Of a stretch of DNA of 6,271 nucleotides, positions 1-5,700 are shown piece by piece. The notes under the pieces were generated by a model that searched no databases, was not told the DNA's origin, and saw only the letters and a program-made list of their open reading frames with translations. Position numbers and translations under genes: made by a program. The DNA lies in NCBI GenBank assembly GCA_002425685.1, contig DIMS01000031.1, positions 1 to 6,271 on the forward strand. The letters run 5' to 3'. The number at the start of each line of letters is the position of its first letter. The first letter of the stretch is position 1. The stretch comes from Synergistaceae bacterium UBA5560. GTDB taxonomy: Bacteria > Synergistota > Synergistia > Synergistales > Aminiphilaceae.

Positions 1-534
1 ACCGTCGCGGTGTGGAAACTCATGGCGACAAACCGCCCGCCGCCTAATTGCGTTCAAATCACACCGTCGCGGTGTGGAAACCAACCCGGGTGGTGATGAG
101 CCACCCGGGTCCGGGCCGGTTCAAATCACACCGTCGCGGTGTGGAAACTTTGGTTGGGTCCGGACGTTTCGCTGACATTGAGTTCAAATCACACCGTTGC
201 GGTGTGGAAACTCTTCGAGTCTTCCAGTTTCTCTATCAGGTAGTGTTCAAATCACACCGTTGCGGTGTGGAAACCCGTCACACGTGTCCTCGATCACGAG
301 CCGCGCAAGTTGTTCAAATCACACCGTTGCGGTGTGGAAACTGAACACTGGGCGTTTTTTTACCGCTTTCAAGTTCGTTCAAATCACACCGTTGCGGTAT
401 GGAAACCGCCTGAATGAGAACTGCCAGATCTCGAAGAAGTTCAAATCACAACGTTGCGGTGTGAAAAACTGACCGGTGTCCCTTTATACAGAAACTCTCG
501 TCGAGTTCAAATCGCACCGTCGTGGCGTGGAGTA
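1..534 (+). CRISPR. CRISPR array, trailer end (9 repeats, 8 spacers)
   Basis: Nine copies of a 30-nt repeat lie at 1-19 (cut by the window edge), 52-81, 119-148, 182-211, 245-274, 312-341, 377-406, 439-468 and 505-534. Spacers are 32, 37, 33, 33, 37, 35, 32 and 36 nt. The repeat starts GTTCAAATC, contains a perfect 7-bp stem (CACACCG / CGGTGTG) around a TCG or TTG loop, and ends GGAAAC. A GAAAC end gives the usual 5' handle of type I-A/I-B and type III crRNAs, so the array should be read on the plus strand. The last three repeats carry substitutions (one at 377-406, three at 439-468, at least five at 505-534). Terminal repeat decay marks the trailer, so the leader and newest spacers are outside the window to the left. 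No cas gene is in the window, so the subtype cannot be read directly; the CARF effector downstream favours type III. Confidence 0.97.
84..110. repeat. Perfect inverted repeat inside CRISPR spacer 2
   Basis: Spacer 2 (82-118) contains ACCCGGGTGG at 84-93, a 7-nt loop TGATGAG, and the exact reverse complement CCACCCGGGT at 101-110. A crRNA from this spacer would fold on itself as a 10-bp GC-rich hairpin. The protospacer probably came from a palindromic element such as a terminator or operator of the invader; that origin is inference. Confidence 0.85.
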
Positions 535-535
535 C

Positions 536-880
536 CTCTGGCAGGAGGAGGTGGACGACCGGGCGGAGTGTTAGGTCATCGATCCTTCCATGCGGTGGGA
601 AGGCTTCTCGTCGCCGCTGATCGAGCATTCCGTGGCGCAGGGGCGAATCGAAATAGGCCAGGTCAGCCTTGGCAGAGCCGCATCCATCTCCAGGGAAAAA
701 CATCAGCCGGTCACGGTCGCTTGTGTGACGACTTTCGATTCGTAGGTCTCTTCGCAACACATCCGGCTGTCGATGCTGGTGGAGGGATGGTCCGCCTTCA
801 AGGCAAACTCCGAAATCGGGCCGATAGCCCTGTCGCGCAAAAGAAAAATTTTTAATGAAGAATTGGTGGTGTATGAATGA
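536..880 (+). pseudogene. Coding-like frame with two in-frame TAG codons, unknown function
   Basis: The frame that ends in TGA at 878-880 reads as ordinary, balanced protein sequence for about 100 codons back from that stop. It is interrupted only by TAG at 743-745 and, further upstream, TAG at 572-574. The piece between the TAGs could start at ATG 590 (51 residues, beginning MRWEGFSSPL, ending VTTFDS). The piece after the second TAG continues VSSQHIRLSMLVEGW and ends EELVVYE; its only ATG is at 773. The terminal TGA overlaps the ATG of the downstream zinc hydrolase gene in a classical ATGA junction, which suggests that the two were once co-translated. I do not recognise a family. It may be a decayed gene, or two short real ORFs. 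The upstream end fades into the degenerate last CRISPR repeat. Confidence 0.4.
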
Positions 881-1692
881 GTTTCTTCGATGAGCTTCTC
901 CAGCAAATAGTGCACCTCACGGTGCCATGTGCCGACGACGGCCACCGGTTCACCTCTCGCGACCGACTCGACAGAATAGTCACGGAGCTCAATCGCTCGC
1001 CATACGTCCTGCTCGATAGTCGGCCTCTGGCATATGTCTATCGGCACCAAGAGTATGACGCCGAAAAACCGACGATCCTGATCTCCAACCATATCGACTC
1101 ACTCTACAGCAACTATTTCACCAATGATGCGGACAACGTAGTTCATGGCACCTTCGACAACTCCGCGTGCAATGCGGTTGCTGTGGCGTCCATGGTACGG
1201 GGGATGCTCGCGCCACAAGCGCTCATTGCCTTTACAGGTGACGAGGAAGACGAAAGCACTGGCGCGGATCAAACGATGGAAATTCTGAGGATGCAAGGTA
1301 TGGCGTTCAGGGCTCTTGAACTCGTCATCACTCTTGATCTCACAGAGGAGGCGTATGGAAGCAGTCACTTCACGATCGAGAACTCTTTCGTCACGTCGCG
1401 ACATGACGATTCCTTGCTCCGCTTCTCTCGGAAGCGGAAACTGAAGAGGTATCTGCGCGGCATACTCGGCGATCCGACGTTCGTAAAAAATGCTGAAGCA
1501 GATGAGTCGTGGCAGTATGATGAATACGACCTCAACTGTTTCTCCCTCTGTCTGCCGTGCGCCCTCCTCGGTCACGACATGCATGATGACTCGGGCGTGA
1601 TGATCCGGAAGAACTCCCTCATGGAGTTTGCGGGCGCATTGCAGAAGATCGTGTGTCGTATCGCCAACGACTTGGCGACCCAAACGCCGTAA
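877..1692 (+). CDS. M28/M42/M20-type zinc aminopeptidase-like protein
   Basis: The 271-residue product resembles co-catalytic di-zinc peptidases of the M28/M42/M20 superfamily. The expected ligand series is present in order: H72 with D74 (NHID), bridging D94 in GTFDNSACN, catalytic and metal Glu pair E123-E124 (GDEED), D154 (ITLD), and a late His, H236, in HDMHDDSG. No signal peptide or membrane segment is seen, so it should act in the cytoplasm, probably removing N-terminal residues or hydrolysing a small amide substrate. At 271 residues it is shorter than most relatives (about 300-400), so a lid or dimerisation insert may be missing. ATG 877 is preceded by GGTGGT at 865-870 and overlaps the stop of the upstream frame (ATGA), which suggests coupling. 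Base composition looks less GC-rich than in the CARF and cyclase genes, compatible with separate acquisition. The exact family and substrate are undetermined. Confidence 0.8.
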   Translation: MSFFDELLQQIVHLTVPCADDGHRFTSRDRLDRIVTELNRSPYVLLDSRPLAYVYRHQEYDAEKPTILISNHIDSLYSNYFTNDADNVVHGTFDNSACNAVAVASMVRGMLAPQALIAFTGDEEDESTGADQTMEILRMQGMAFRALELVITLDLTEEAYGSSHFTIENSFVTSRHDDSLLRFSRKRKLKRYLRGILGDPTFVKNAEADESWQYDEYDLNCFSLCLPCALLGHDMHDDSGVMIRKNSLMEFAGALQKIVCRIANDLATQTP

Positions 1693-1944
1693 CAGACGGC
1701 CACTTGATCGTGCCCACCGATCGTGGACACACGGCGGAGCGGCAAGCATCGCCTCGAAGGGTGCGGAACGTGCCTTCCCGATGGCGCCGTGACGCCGAAC
1801 GCGGTTGTGGGTGACGCATACTCAAGGACCCTTTGCCGGAGCGCCTTTCGCTTCGGAAAGCGGTCGCCGTGAATAGCCTTGATCCCGAGCGAAGGGGAGC
1901 AAAGAGCTCGCGGTGCAGGCTGTGGAAAGGTAGCGCAAAACGGC

Positions 1945-1965
1945 CCGGAGACGATCCGGAGACGA
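1945..1965 (+). promoter_or_regulatory. Tandem 10-bp repeat, possible operator of the CARF effector
   Basis: CCGGAGACGA occurs at 1945-1954 and again at 1956-1965, exact copies with an 11-bp period. One helical turn of spacing would put a repeated binding site on the same face of the DNA. It lies 38 bp upstream of the chosen start codon, a position suited to a repressor or activator. Regulatory function is inference; a chance tandem duplication is possible. Confidence 0.35.
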
Positions 1966-1977
1966 GGGGAAAGACAC

Positions 1978-2011
1978 GGAAGATGCACGGGGGTGATGGG
2001 AAGATGCACGG
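1978..2011 (+). repeat. Duplicated start-codon region (13-nt direct repeat, 21-bp period)
   Basis: GGAAGATGCACGG is present at 1978-1990 and again at 1999-2011, each copy containing an in-frame ATG (1983 and 2004). The period of 21 bp is exactly seven codons, so both starts give the same protein with or without seven extra residues. It looks like a small tandem duplication of the initiation region. Confidence 0.8.
1989..1997 (+). promoter_or_regulatory. Ribosome binding site deciding the CARF gene start
   Basis: GGGGGTGAT matches the extended Shine-Dalgarno GGAGGTGAT at 8 of 9 positions and ends 6 nt before ATG 2004. The alternative ATG 1983 has only GAGGGG at a longer distance (13 nt), and ATG 1833 has nothing comparable. 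This selects 2004 as the start. Confidence 0.75.
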
Positions 2012-3215
2012 AGAGAAGGTTTTTGTCGTGTCGTCCTGCGGGACGAGTCTTTTGACCAATGGGGCGTCGCCGGAAGAACAGGCGCTGCTGCGCAAAACGG
2101 CGAATCTGAGGGAGGAGGAATACGACGACGCGGACCGCGAGGCGATCCGCCGCCGTATCGAAACCGTGCGGGAACGGCTTCTCGGAAAAGGGACACCCTC
2201 CACCGGCAGGAGAGGCGCGGACGGCCCGGAGGTGGCGGACGTGGCGACGGCACGGCGTCTGTCGGCGGAGCTGAACGGGCTGGCGGGCTTTTACGAGGGA
2301 AATTTCTCGGGAAGGACTCGGGATCACCATGTGTCGCTCCACTCGGACACGTTTCAAGGCGAGGCGGCGGCGGCGATGGTGCGGGACTGGCTGACCGCCC
2401 GGGGACTCAACTGCTCGCTGGAGTGCATTGAGGGATTGAACACCCGACGGTTCGAGAATTTCCGCGAGGGACTCTGTTCGCTGGTTACATGGTGCACGGA
2501 AACGGTTCCGGGCTACCGGGAGGCGGGCTATGGAATCGTTTTCAATCTGGTGGGGGGGTTCAAGAGTCTCCAGGGTTTTTTGCAGACCCTGGGGATGCTC
2601 CATGCGGACACGTGTCTCTATGTGTTCGAGTCGGAGGATGCGCCGTTGCTGCAAATTCCGCGCCTGCCCCTGGACCTGGACGCGGGGATCCGCAAGGCCA
2701 TGGAGACGCATTTCTCCCTTCTGCACAGACTCGATGTGCGTGGCGCGCTGCCCGCACGAGACTGCGCGGCCCTGCCGGAAACGCTTTTGTATTGCCTGGG
2801 CGGAGCAAGCGGCGAGGACGGAGAATGCGAGCTTTCTCCCTGGGGCCGCATGCTTTGGGCAAAGTACAAGCGGGAACGCTACGAAACGGAGCTGCTCGAC
2901 CCGCCGTCGGACCTGGTGCGTTTCGGCCCGAAGTTCGCCGAAACGGTGAAGGGCCTTCCCAAGGATCGACTTTACCTGGTCAATCTGCGCGTCGAGGATC
3001 TTGCCAGCCACCTGGAGGACAACAGGGCCGGGCAACGCAAGGCACCGCTCAAACGGCTGGATCTCAAGGAACTCAAAAACAACCCCTCGCCGCCCTCCAC
3101 GCACGAATGCGACGCCTGGTCGGACAGGGATGCAAAGCGCCTTTACGGGCACTACGACGCACGGGAACAACAGGTCTTCGTATTGGACCGGCTGGGTTCG
3201 GCACTGCATGCGTAA
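2004..3215 (+). CDS. CARF-RelE type III CRISPR effector, Cami1-like mRNA interferase
   Basis: The 403-residue product begins directly with the first strand of a CARF domain (VFVVSSCGTSLLTN, residues 6-19), typical of the APE2256 CARF family. A second CARF ligand-site motif is NLVGGFKSLQGF, residues 181-192, followed by the LYVFE strand and QIPRLPL. Residues 235-305 look like a winged-helix linker. Residues 305-403 look RelE-like, rich in basic and aromatic residues that could act on RNA (K350, R351, K355, K358, H367, R379, Y381, H383, Y384), and end in a VFVLD strand. The order CARF-wHTH-RelE is that of Cami1, a type III CRISPR effector that cyclic tetra-adenylate switches on to cut mRNA in the ribosomal A site. 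Seen: domain motifs and array nearby. Inferred: ligand, RelE activity and the name. A CARF protein with another C-terminal function is the alternative. Confidence 0.78.
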   Translation: MHGEKVFVVSSCGTSLLTNGASPEEQALLRKTANLREEEYDDADREAIRRRIETVRERLLGKGTPSTGRRGADGPEVADVATARRLSAELNGLAGFYEGNFSGRTRDHHVSLHSDTFQGEAAAAMVRDWLTARGLNCSLECIEGLNTRRFENFREGLCSLVTWCTETVPGYREAGYGIVFNLVGGFKSLQGFLQTLGMLHADTCLYVFESEDAPLLQIPRLPLDLDAGIRKAMETHFSLLHRLDVRGALPARDCAALPETLLYCLGGASGEDGECELSPWGRMLWAKYKRERYETELLDPPSDLVRFGPKFAETVKGLPKDRLYLVNLRVEDLASHLEDNRAGQRKAPLKRLDLKELKNNPSPPSTHECDAWSDRDAKRLYGHYDAREQQVFVLDRLGSALHA

Positions 3216-3310
3216 CCTGGGCCCGCATTCGTCACTACGGTCACGACGACGCACGGGAGGAGCGGGGCTTCGTCTTGGACCGGCTGGGCGGCCCACATCT
3301 CCCTAACTAA
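3216..3310 (+). pseudogene. Diverged second copy of the CARF-RelE 3' end
   Basis: Right after the effector's stop codon, 3236-3288 repeats 3144-3196 with 45 of 53 bases identical. In its own frame (different from that of the intact gene) it reads HYGHDDAREERGFVLDRLG and closes with TAA at 3308-3310, matching LYGHYDAREQQVFVLDRLG at the effector's C-terminus. Only the last 25 or so codons exist. Most differences leave the protein pattern recognisable, so this is probably the leftover of a paralogous effector gene whose body was lost by deletion or recombination with the present copy. No start codon or ribosome binding site serves it. Confidence 0.85.
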
Positions 3311-3328
3311 ACGAGCTGACGAAACTAA

Positions 3329-3451
3329 GGAACCTCTGAATAAAGCTGCGTCAACCCCGCAGGGCGCCTCGAAGCTCCTGCTGCGACCCGAGTCAAGGGA
3401 AAGCGAAAGGCCTTTATTTAGAGCTTCCAAGGCCTTTATTCAGAAGCTTCC
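3329..3451. mobile_element. MITE-like inverted-repeat element (possible IS relic)
   Basis: GGAACCTCTGAATAAAG at 3329-3345 is matched by the reverse complement of 3434-3451 (one mismatch and one 1-nt gap), giving 123 bp bounded by inverted repeats. The right end is itself doubled: GGCCTTTATTTAGAGCTTCC (3409-3428) and a near copy at 3431-3451, with a 22-bp period. Inside is another inverted pair, GAAGCTC (3371-3377) and GAGCTTC (3421-3427). The CTGAATAA-type ends recall terminal repeats of IS5-like elements, but I see no transposase and no clean target duplication (CTAA on the left, CTCAA on the right). As RNA it would fold and could end the effector transcript. Confidence 0.5.
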
Positions 3452-3557
3452 CTCAAGAAAGGAATGCGCTCTCGGAAGGCCGCTCATCGCGTGCGTCCGC
3501 AGCGCACGGCGGAAGAACCCGCACCGGGGGCGGCCCCGGCTCCGAACCAGCGAGCAG
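3452..3557. other. Short intergenic stretch between convergent units
   Basis: No gene is supported here. It separates the plus-strand effector region from the minus-strand ATPase relic and cyclase. The only structure noted is the GC-rich hairpin at 3524-3539. Confidence 0.5.
3524..3539 (-). terminator. Candidate terminator hairpin for the minus-strand unit
   Basis: CCGGGG at 3524-3529 and CCCCGG at 3534-3539 form a perfect 6-bp stem with a 4-nt loop, 18 bp beyond the stop codon of the minus-strand ATPase relic. The sequence following it on the minus strand has only a weak T-run (GGTTCTTCC), so intrinsic termination is uncertain. Confidence 0.3.
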
Positions 3558-3716
3558 TTATTCCGTGGATTCCGACAGGTCAAGGAGGAACCGCCATGCC
3601 GGGACCACGTCGATGGTCCCGGCACCGGCCACGATCCGCTCGTCCTCGTTCCGGGTCACGATGGTTCCGGCGGCAAGCCCCAGCTCGGCCATGGCCTCAC
3701 TCAAGGCCGCAGTCTC
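3558..3716 (-). pseudogene. 3' relic of a DUF4143-type AAA ATPase gene
   Basis: On the minus strand, about 50 codons ending in TAA at 3558-3560 read ALSEAMAELGLAAGTIVT, then RNEDERI, then TIDVVPAWRFLLDL. This is the characteristic C-terminal tail of ATP-binding proteins with an N-terminal AAA domain and DUF4143, a widespread family of unknown role: a helix with E..ALxEAMxELGL, a strand ending in IVT, an acidic turn, and a final VVPAWRFLL. The body of the gene (normally around 400 codons) is absent; upstream the frame runs into the diguanylate cyclase coding region, where it is nonsense. The relic contains the cyclase stop codon at 3697-3699, so a deletion joined the two genes. A perfect 10-bp inverted repeat (3598-3607 / 3614-3623) falls over codons of TIDVVPA and may be coincidental. 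Confidence 0.72.
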
Positions 3717-5610
3717 CGTCGCCGCGGCCTTTGTCCGGCTCGTCCGGCTCACTCGGTGCGTCGTTCGCTCCACTCGGTGTGATCCGGGGCGTCTCCCAGG
3801 CCTCCACGCGGTTGCGCCCACGGGTTTTGGCGAGATAGAGCGCCTTGTCGGCCCGGGCGAGCGGGGCGTCCGCATTGTCGTCACCGTCCTGGAGAACCGT
3901 GAGTCCGATGCTGACGGTGACGAAGAGCATTCCCCCCTCTACGGGAACGGAAATCTCCTCGGTCCGGAGACGGAGGCGCTCCGCGAAGGACATGCCCTCC
4001 ACAAGGTCCGCTTCGGGCAGGAAGAGTCCGAACTCCTCACCGCCCAGGCGCCCCGCCACGTCGTTCTTGCGAACCGTTTCCGCCAGAAGACGGCCGTAGG
4101 CGCGGAGCACCACGTCGCCCGCCTTGTGCCCGTACGTGTCGTTCACGCTCTTGAAACGATCCAAATCGGCCATGAGGACGACACCGCTCCGCCCGTAGCG
4201 ACGGGCCCGCACAAGCTCCTCCTCCATGCGCTCCAGGAAATGGCGCCGGTTCGCCAGGCCGGTGAGAGGGTCCGTCGTGGCCCGGTAGCGCAGATCCTCC
4301 TCGACGGCTTTGCGGCGGGCGATCTCCTCCCGGAGCCCCTGGAGCGTCTTCTGCAGTTTCTGGTGCATCTCCGAGAAGACCCGGGTCAAAAGCTCCGTCT
4401 CGGCGAAGCGGGACTGCCGGGAAGCCCGCTTGAAGGAGAAGGTGTCGCTCCGGTCGAGGGATTGCACCGCCTCCACCAGGTCCTCGAGGGGATCGACGAG
4501 GAGCTTACCCACGAAGGCCGCAAGGACCACGGAAAGGGCGAGTACGAGGGCAGCGAGCAGAAAACCCGTACTCCGGTGAGCACGCACGTTGAAGGAGAGA
4601 TCCCGTTCAGGGACGTGAACGACCACGATCCAGTCGATGCCGTCCACCTGGATAGGCGATGCCCGAAAGAAAGACCGCCCGGAGTCGCCCTGTCGGGTAA
4701 AGGTCATGGGTTCGGCGAGACGCTCCAGAGAGCCCAGCCGGTGCTGAAGCTCCCTGGTGCATTCCCGGATGAACGGAACGGGGCTCTCCGCACCGGCGAC
4801 GCGCTCGATGTTTCCCTCTTCCTTCCGTGCCAGCAGCTCTCCCTGGGAGGCGGCGACGAGAAAGCCCTCGCGGTCGAGAAGAAAGGCCGTTCCCGTGCCG
4901 AGGTCGAGTCCCTTGAGAAACGCCGAGATCTGCCCGAGAAAGACATCCACGCCGAAGACGCCCACAAAAAGGCCCGTCTCGTCGACGGCGGGCTGGGAGG
5001 CCGCAACGGCCAGATTGTCCCCGGTGAAGACGGGGTAGATGGAACTCCAGGTCGGCCCACCTTGCCCCTTGGCCTCGATGAACCAGGGACGCGTGCGGGC
5101 GTCGAAGTCGGGAACCGTCGCCAGAACCGTGTCCGTGCGGCGACCGTTCTCGTCGAGAAGGTATTTTCGAAACGTGCCTGCCTTGAAGTCGTCGGTGACG
5201 ATGACATAGCGCGAATCGTCCACGGGATCCCTGCCGCTGTTGACGAGACCTCCGTCGAGATTGCCGAAATAGCTGCTCGACACGGTGGGGAAAAGGCCGA
5301 TACGGCTCCGGAAAAGCCGCTCCAGAAACGAAACGTCGTCGGGCGCGACAAGCCCGTCGGCGAGGCTCGCGGCGTTTAAGGCGTTGATCAACTGCGGCGC
5401 CTCCAGAAACATATCGACATAATGCGCAATGATCTCCGTTTTGGATCTCGCGTTCTTGTCCGCCAGTTCCTCCACGGCGGCGAAGCCCGCGCGAAAGGCC
5501 ACATACCCCACCACGCCGGCGGCGACAATGGTGACGGCGGCAAAAGCCAGAATGAGCGCGGAATGCATGGAAAGGTGCGACGAACTCAGTGTCCGTTTTT
5601 TCGGACCCAT
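3697..5610 (-). CDS. Membrane diguanylate cyclase: dCache sensor, HAMP, GGDEF
   Basis: This 637-residue inner-membrane enzyme makes cyclic di-GMP from two GTP. In order: short basic N-terminus, TM1 (about 18-39), periplasmic dCache sensor (about 46-340), TM2 (348-372), HAMP (about 370-426), coiled linker, and GGDEF domain (about 441-606). The active-site motif is GGEEF at 523-527, with metal-binding D482 in DLDRF and the conserved VNDTYGH. R514-D517 form an intact RxxD product-inhibition site. No EAL domain follows. In the sensor, R174, W176, F177, Y192 and D222 are spaced much like the amino-acid-binding dCache_1AA signature, with Phe replacing a Tyr. ATG 5610 is chosen because GAGGGG sits 7 nt upstream; a TTG at 5652 would add 14 residues with no good site. 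The last 18 or so residues are Pro/Asp/Gly-rich, and the stop codon lies inside the ATPase relic, so the native C-terminus may be lost. Catalytic parts are complete. Confidence 0.95.
   Translation of the reverse strand: MGPKKRTLSSSHLSMHSALILAFAAVTIVAAGVVGYVAFRAGFAAVEELADKNARSKTEIIAHYVDMFLEAPQLINALNAASLADGLVAPDDVSFLERLFRSRIGLFPTVSSSYFGNLDGGLVNSGRDPVDDSRYVIVTDDFKAGTFRKYLLDENGRRTDTVLATVPDFDARTRPWFIEAKGQGGPTWSSIYPVFTGDNLAVAASQPAVDETGLFVGVFGVDVFLGQISAFLKGLDLGTGTAFLLDREGFLVAASQGELLARKEEGNIERVAGAESPVPFIRECTRELQHRLGSLERLAEPMTFTRQGDSGRSFFRASPIQVDGIDWIVVVHVPERDLSFNVRAHRSTGFLLAALVLALSVVLAAFVGKLLVDPLEDLVEAVQSLDRSDTFSFKRASRQSRFAETELLTRVFSEMHQKLQKTLQGLREEIARRKAVEEDLRYRATTDPLTGLANRRHFLERMEEELVRARRYGRSGVVLMADLDRFKSVNDTYGHKAGDVVLRAYGRLLAETVRKNDVAGRLGGEEFGLFLPEADLVEGMSFAERLRLRTEEISVPVEGGMLFVTVSIGLTVLQDGDDNADAPLARADKALYLAKTRGRNRVEAWETPRITPSGANDAPSEPDEPDKGRGDGDCGLE
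3733..3779 (-). repeat. Short tandem repeats in the cyclase C-terminal tail
   Basis: GTCCGGCTC is repeated in tandem at 3733-3741 and 3742-3750 (coding EPD EPD on the minus strand), and CACTCGGTG occurs at 3750-3758 and 3771-3779 with a 21-bp period. Both lie in the low-complexity tail after the GGDEF domain and near the junction with the ATPase relic. Confidence 0.7.
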
Positions 5611-5617
5611 GGTGCGT

Positions 5618-5623
5618 CCCCTC
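5618..5623 (-). promoter_or_regulatory. Ribosome binding site of the diguanylate cyclase
   Basis: On the minus strand GAGGGG precedes ATG 5610 with a 7-nt gap. It supports 5610 over the TTG at 5652 as the start. Confidence 0.75.
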
Positions 5624-5693
5624 TTTCTCCCGAACGGTTGCAGCTCGCGCAACGTTCTTTTTTCTTCATTTTCTCGTGATTTTTCCTGTGCAA

Positions 5694-5699
5694 AGTATA
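5694..5699 (-). promoter_or_regulatory. Candidate -10 element for the diguanylate cyclase
   Basis: TATACT on the minus strand lies about 85 bp before the start codon, in an A/T-rich stretch (5650-5700) that stands out in this GC-rich DNA. No convincing -35 hexamer is found 16-18 bp upstream, so the call is weak; an activator-dependent promoter would fit. Confidence 0.3.
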
Positions 5700-5700
5700 A

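Larger units (their letters stand above)
1693..2003. other. 311-bp spacer before the CARF effector gene
   Basis: No convincing gene is seen here. The plus-strand frame that could extend the CARF gene back to ATG 1833 gives an arginine-rich, low-quality sequence and is rejected as coding. No good sigma-70 promoter was found. The notable content is near the right end: two phased direct repeats (listed separately) and the effector's ribosome binding site. A weak hairpin with stem CTTTC / GAAAG lies around 1841-1860. Confidence 0.6.

Noticed and set aside
48..472. Short open frames across the CRISPR array
   Set aside because: They encode only the repeated translation of the CRISPR repeat (KSHRCGVET and the like), not proteins.
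703..1092. Minus-strand frame overlapping the start of the zinc hydrolase
   Set aside because: Antisense shadow of the hydrolase gene and its upstream frame; no domain or ribosome binding site.
1833..2003. Extending the CARF protein by 57 residues to ATG 1833
   Set aside because: The extension is basic and low-quality, CARF strand 1 begins just after ATG 2004, and the best ribosome binding site points to 2004.
1572..3296. Long open frame (574 codons) on the minus strand opposite the CARF effector
   Set aside because: Arg/Pro-rich with no domain, antisense to a gene with clear CARF motifs; an open frame of this kind is expected opposite GC-rich coding DNA.
3598..3623. Perfect 10-bp inverted repeat as a terminator or operator
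   Set aside because: It falls within the codons for the conserved TIDVVPA segment of the ATPase relic and lacks a T-run, so it is more likely a coding coincidence.
3565..5379. Long open frame (604 codons) on the plus strand opposite the diguanylate cyclase
   Set aside because: Antisense shadow of a gene with complete dCache, HAMP and GGDEF domains; no recognisable domain of its own.
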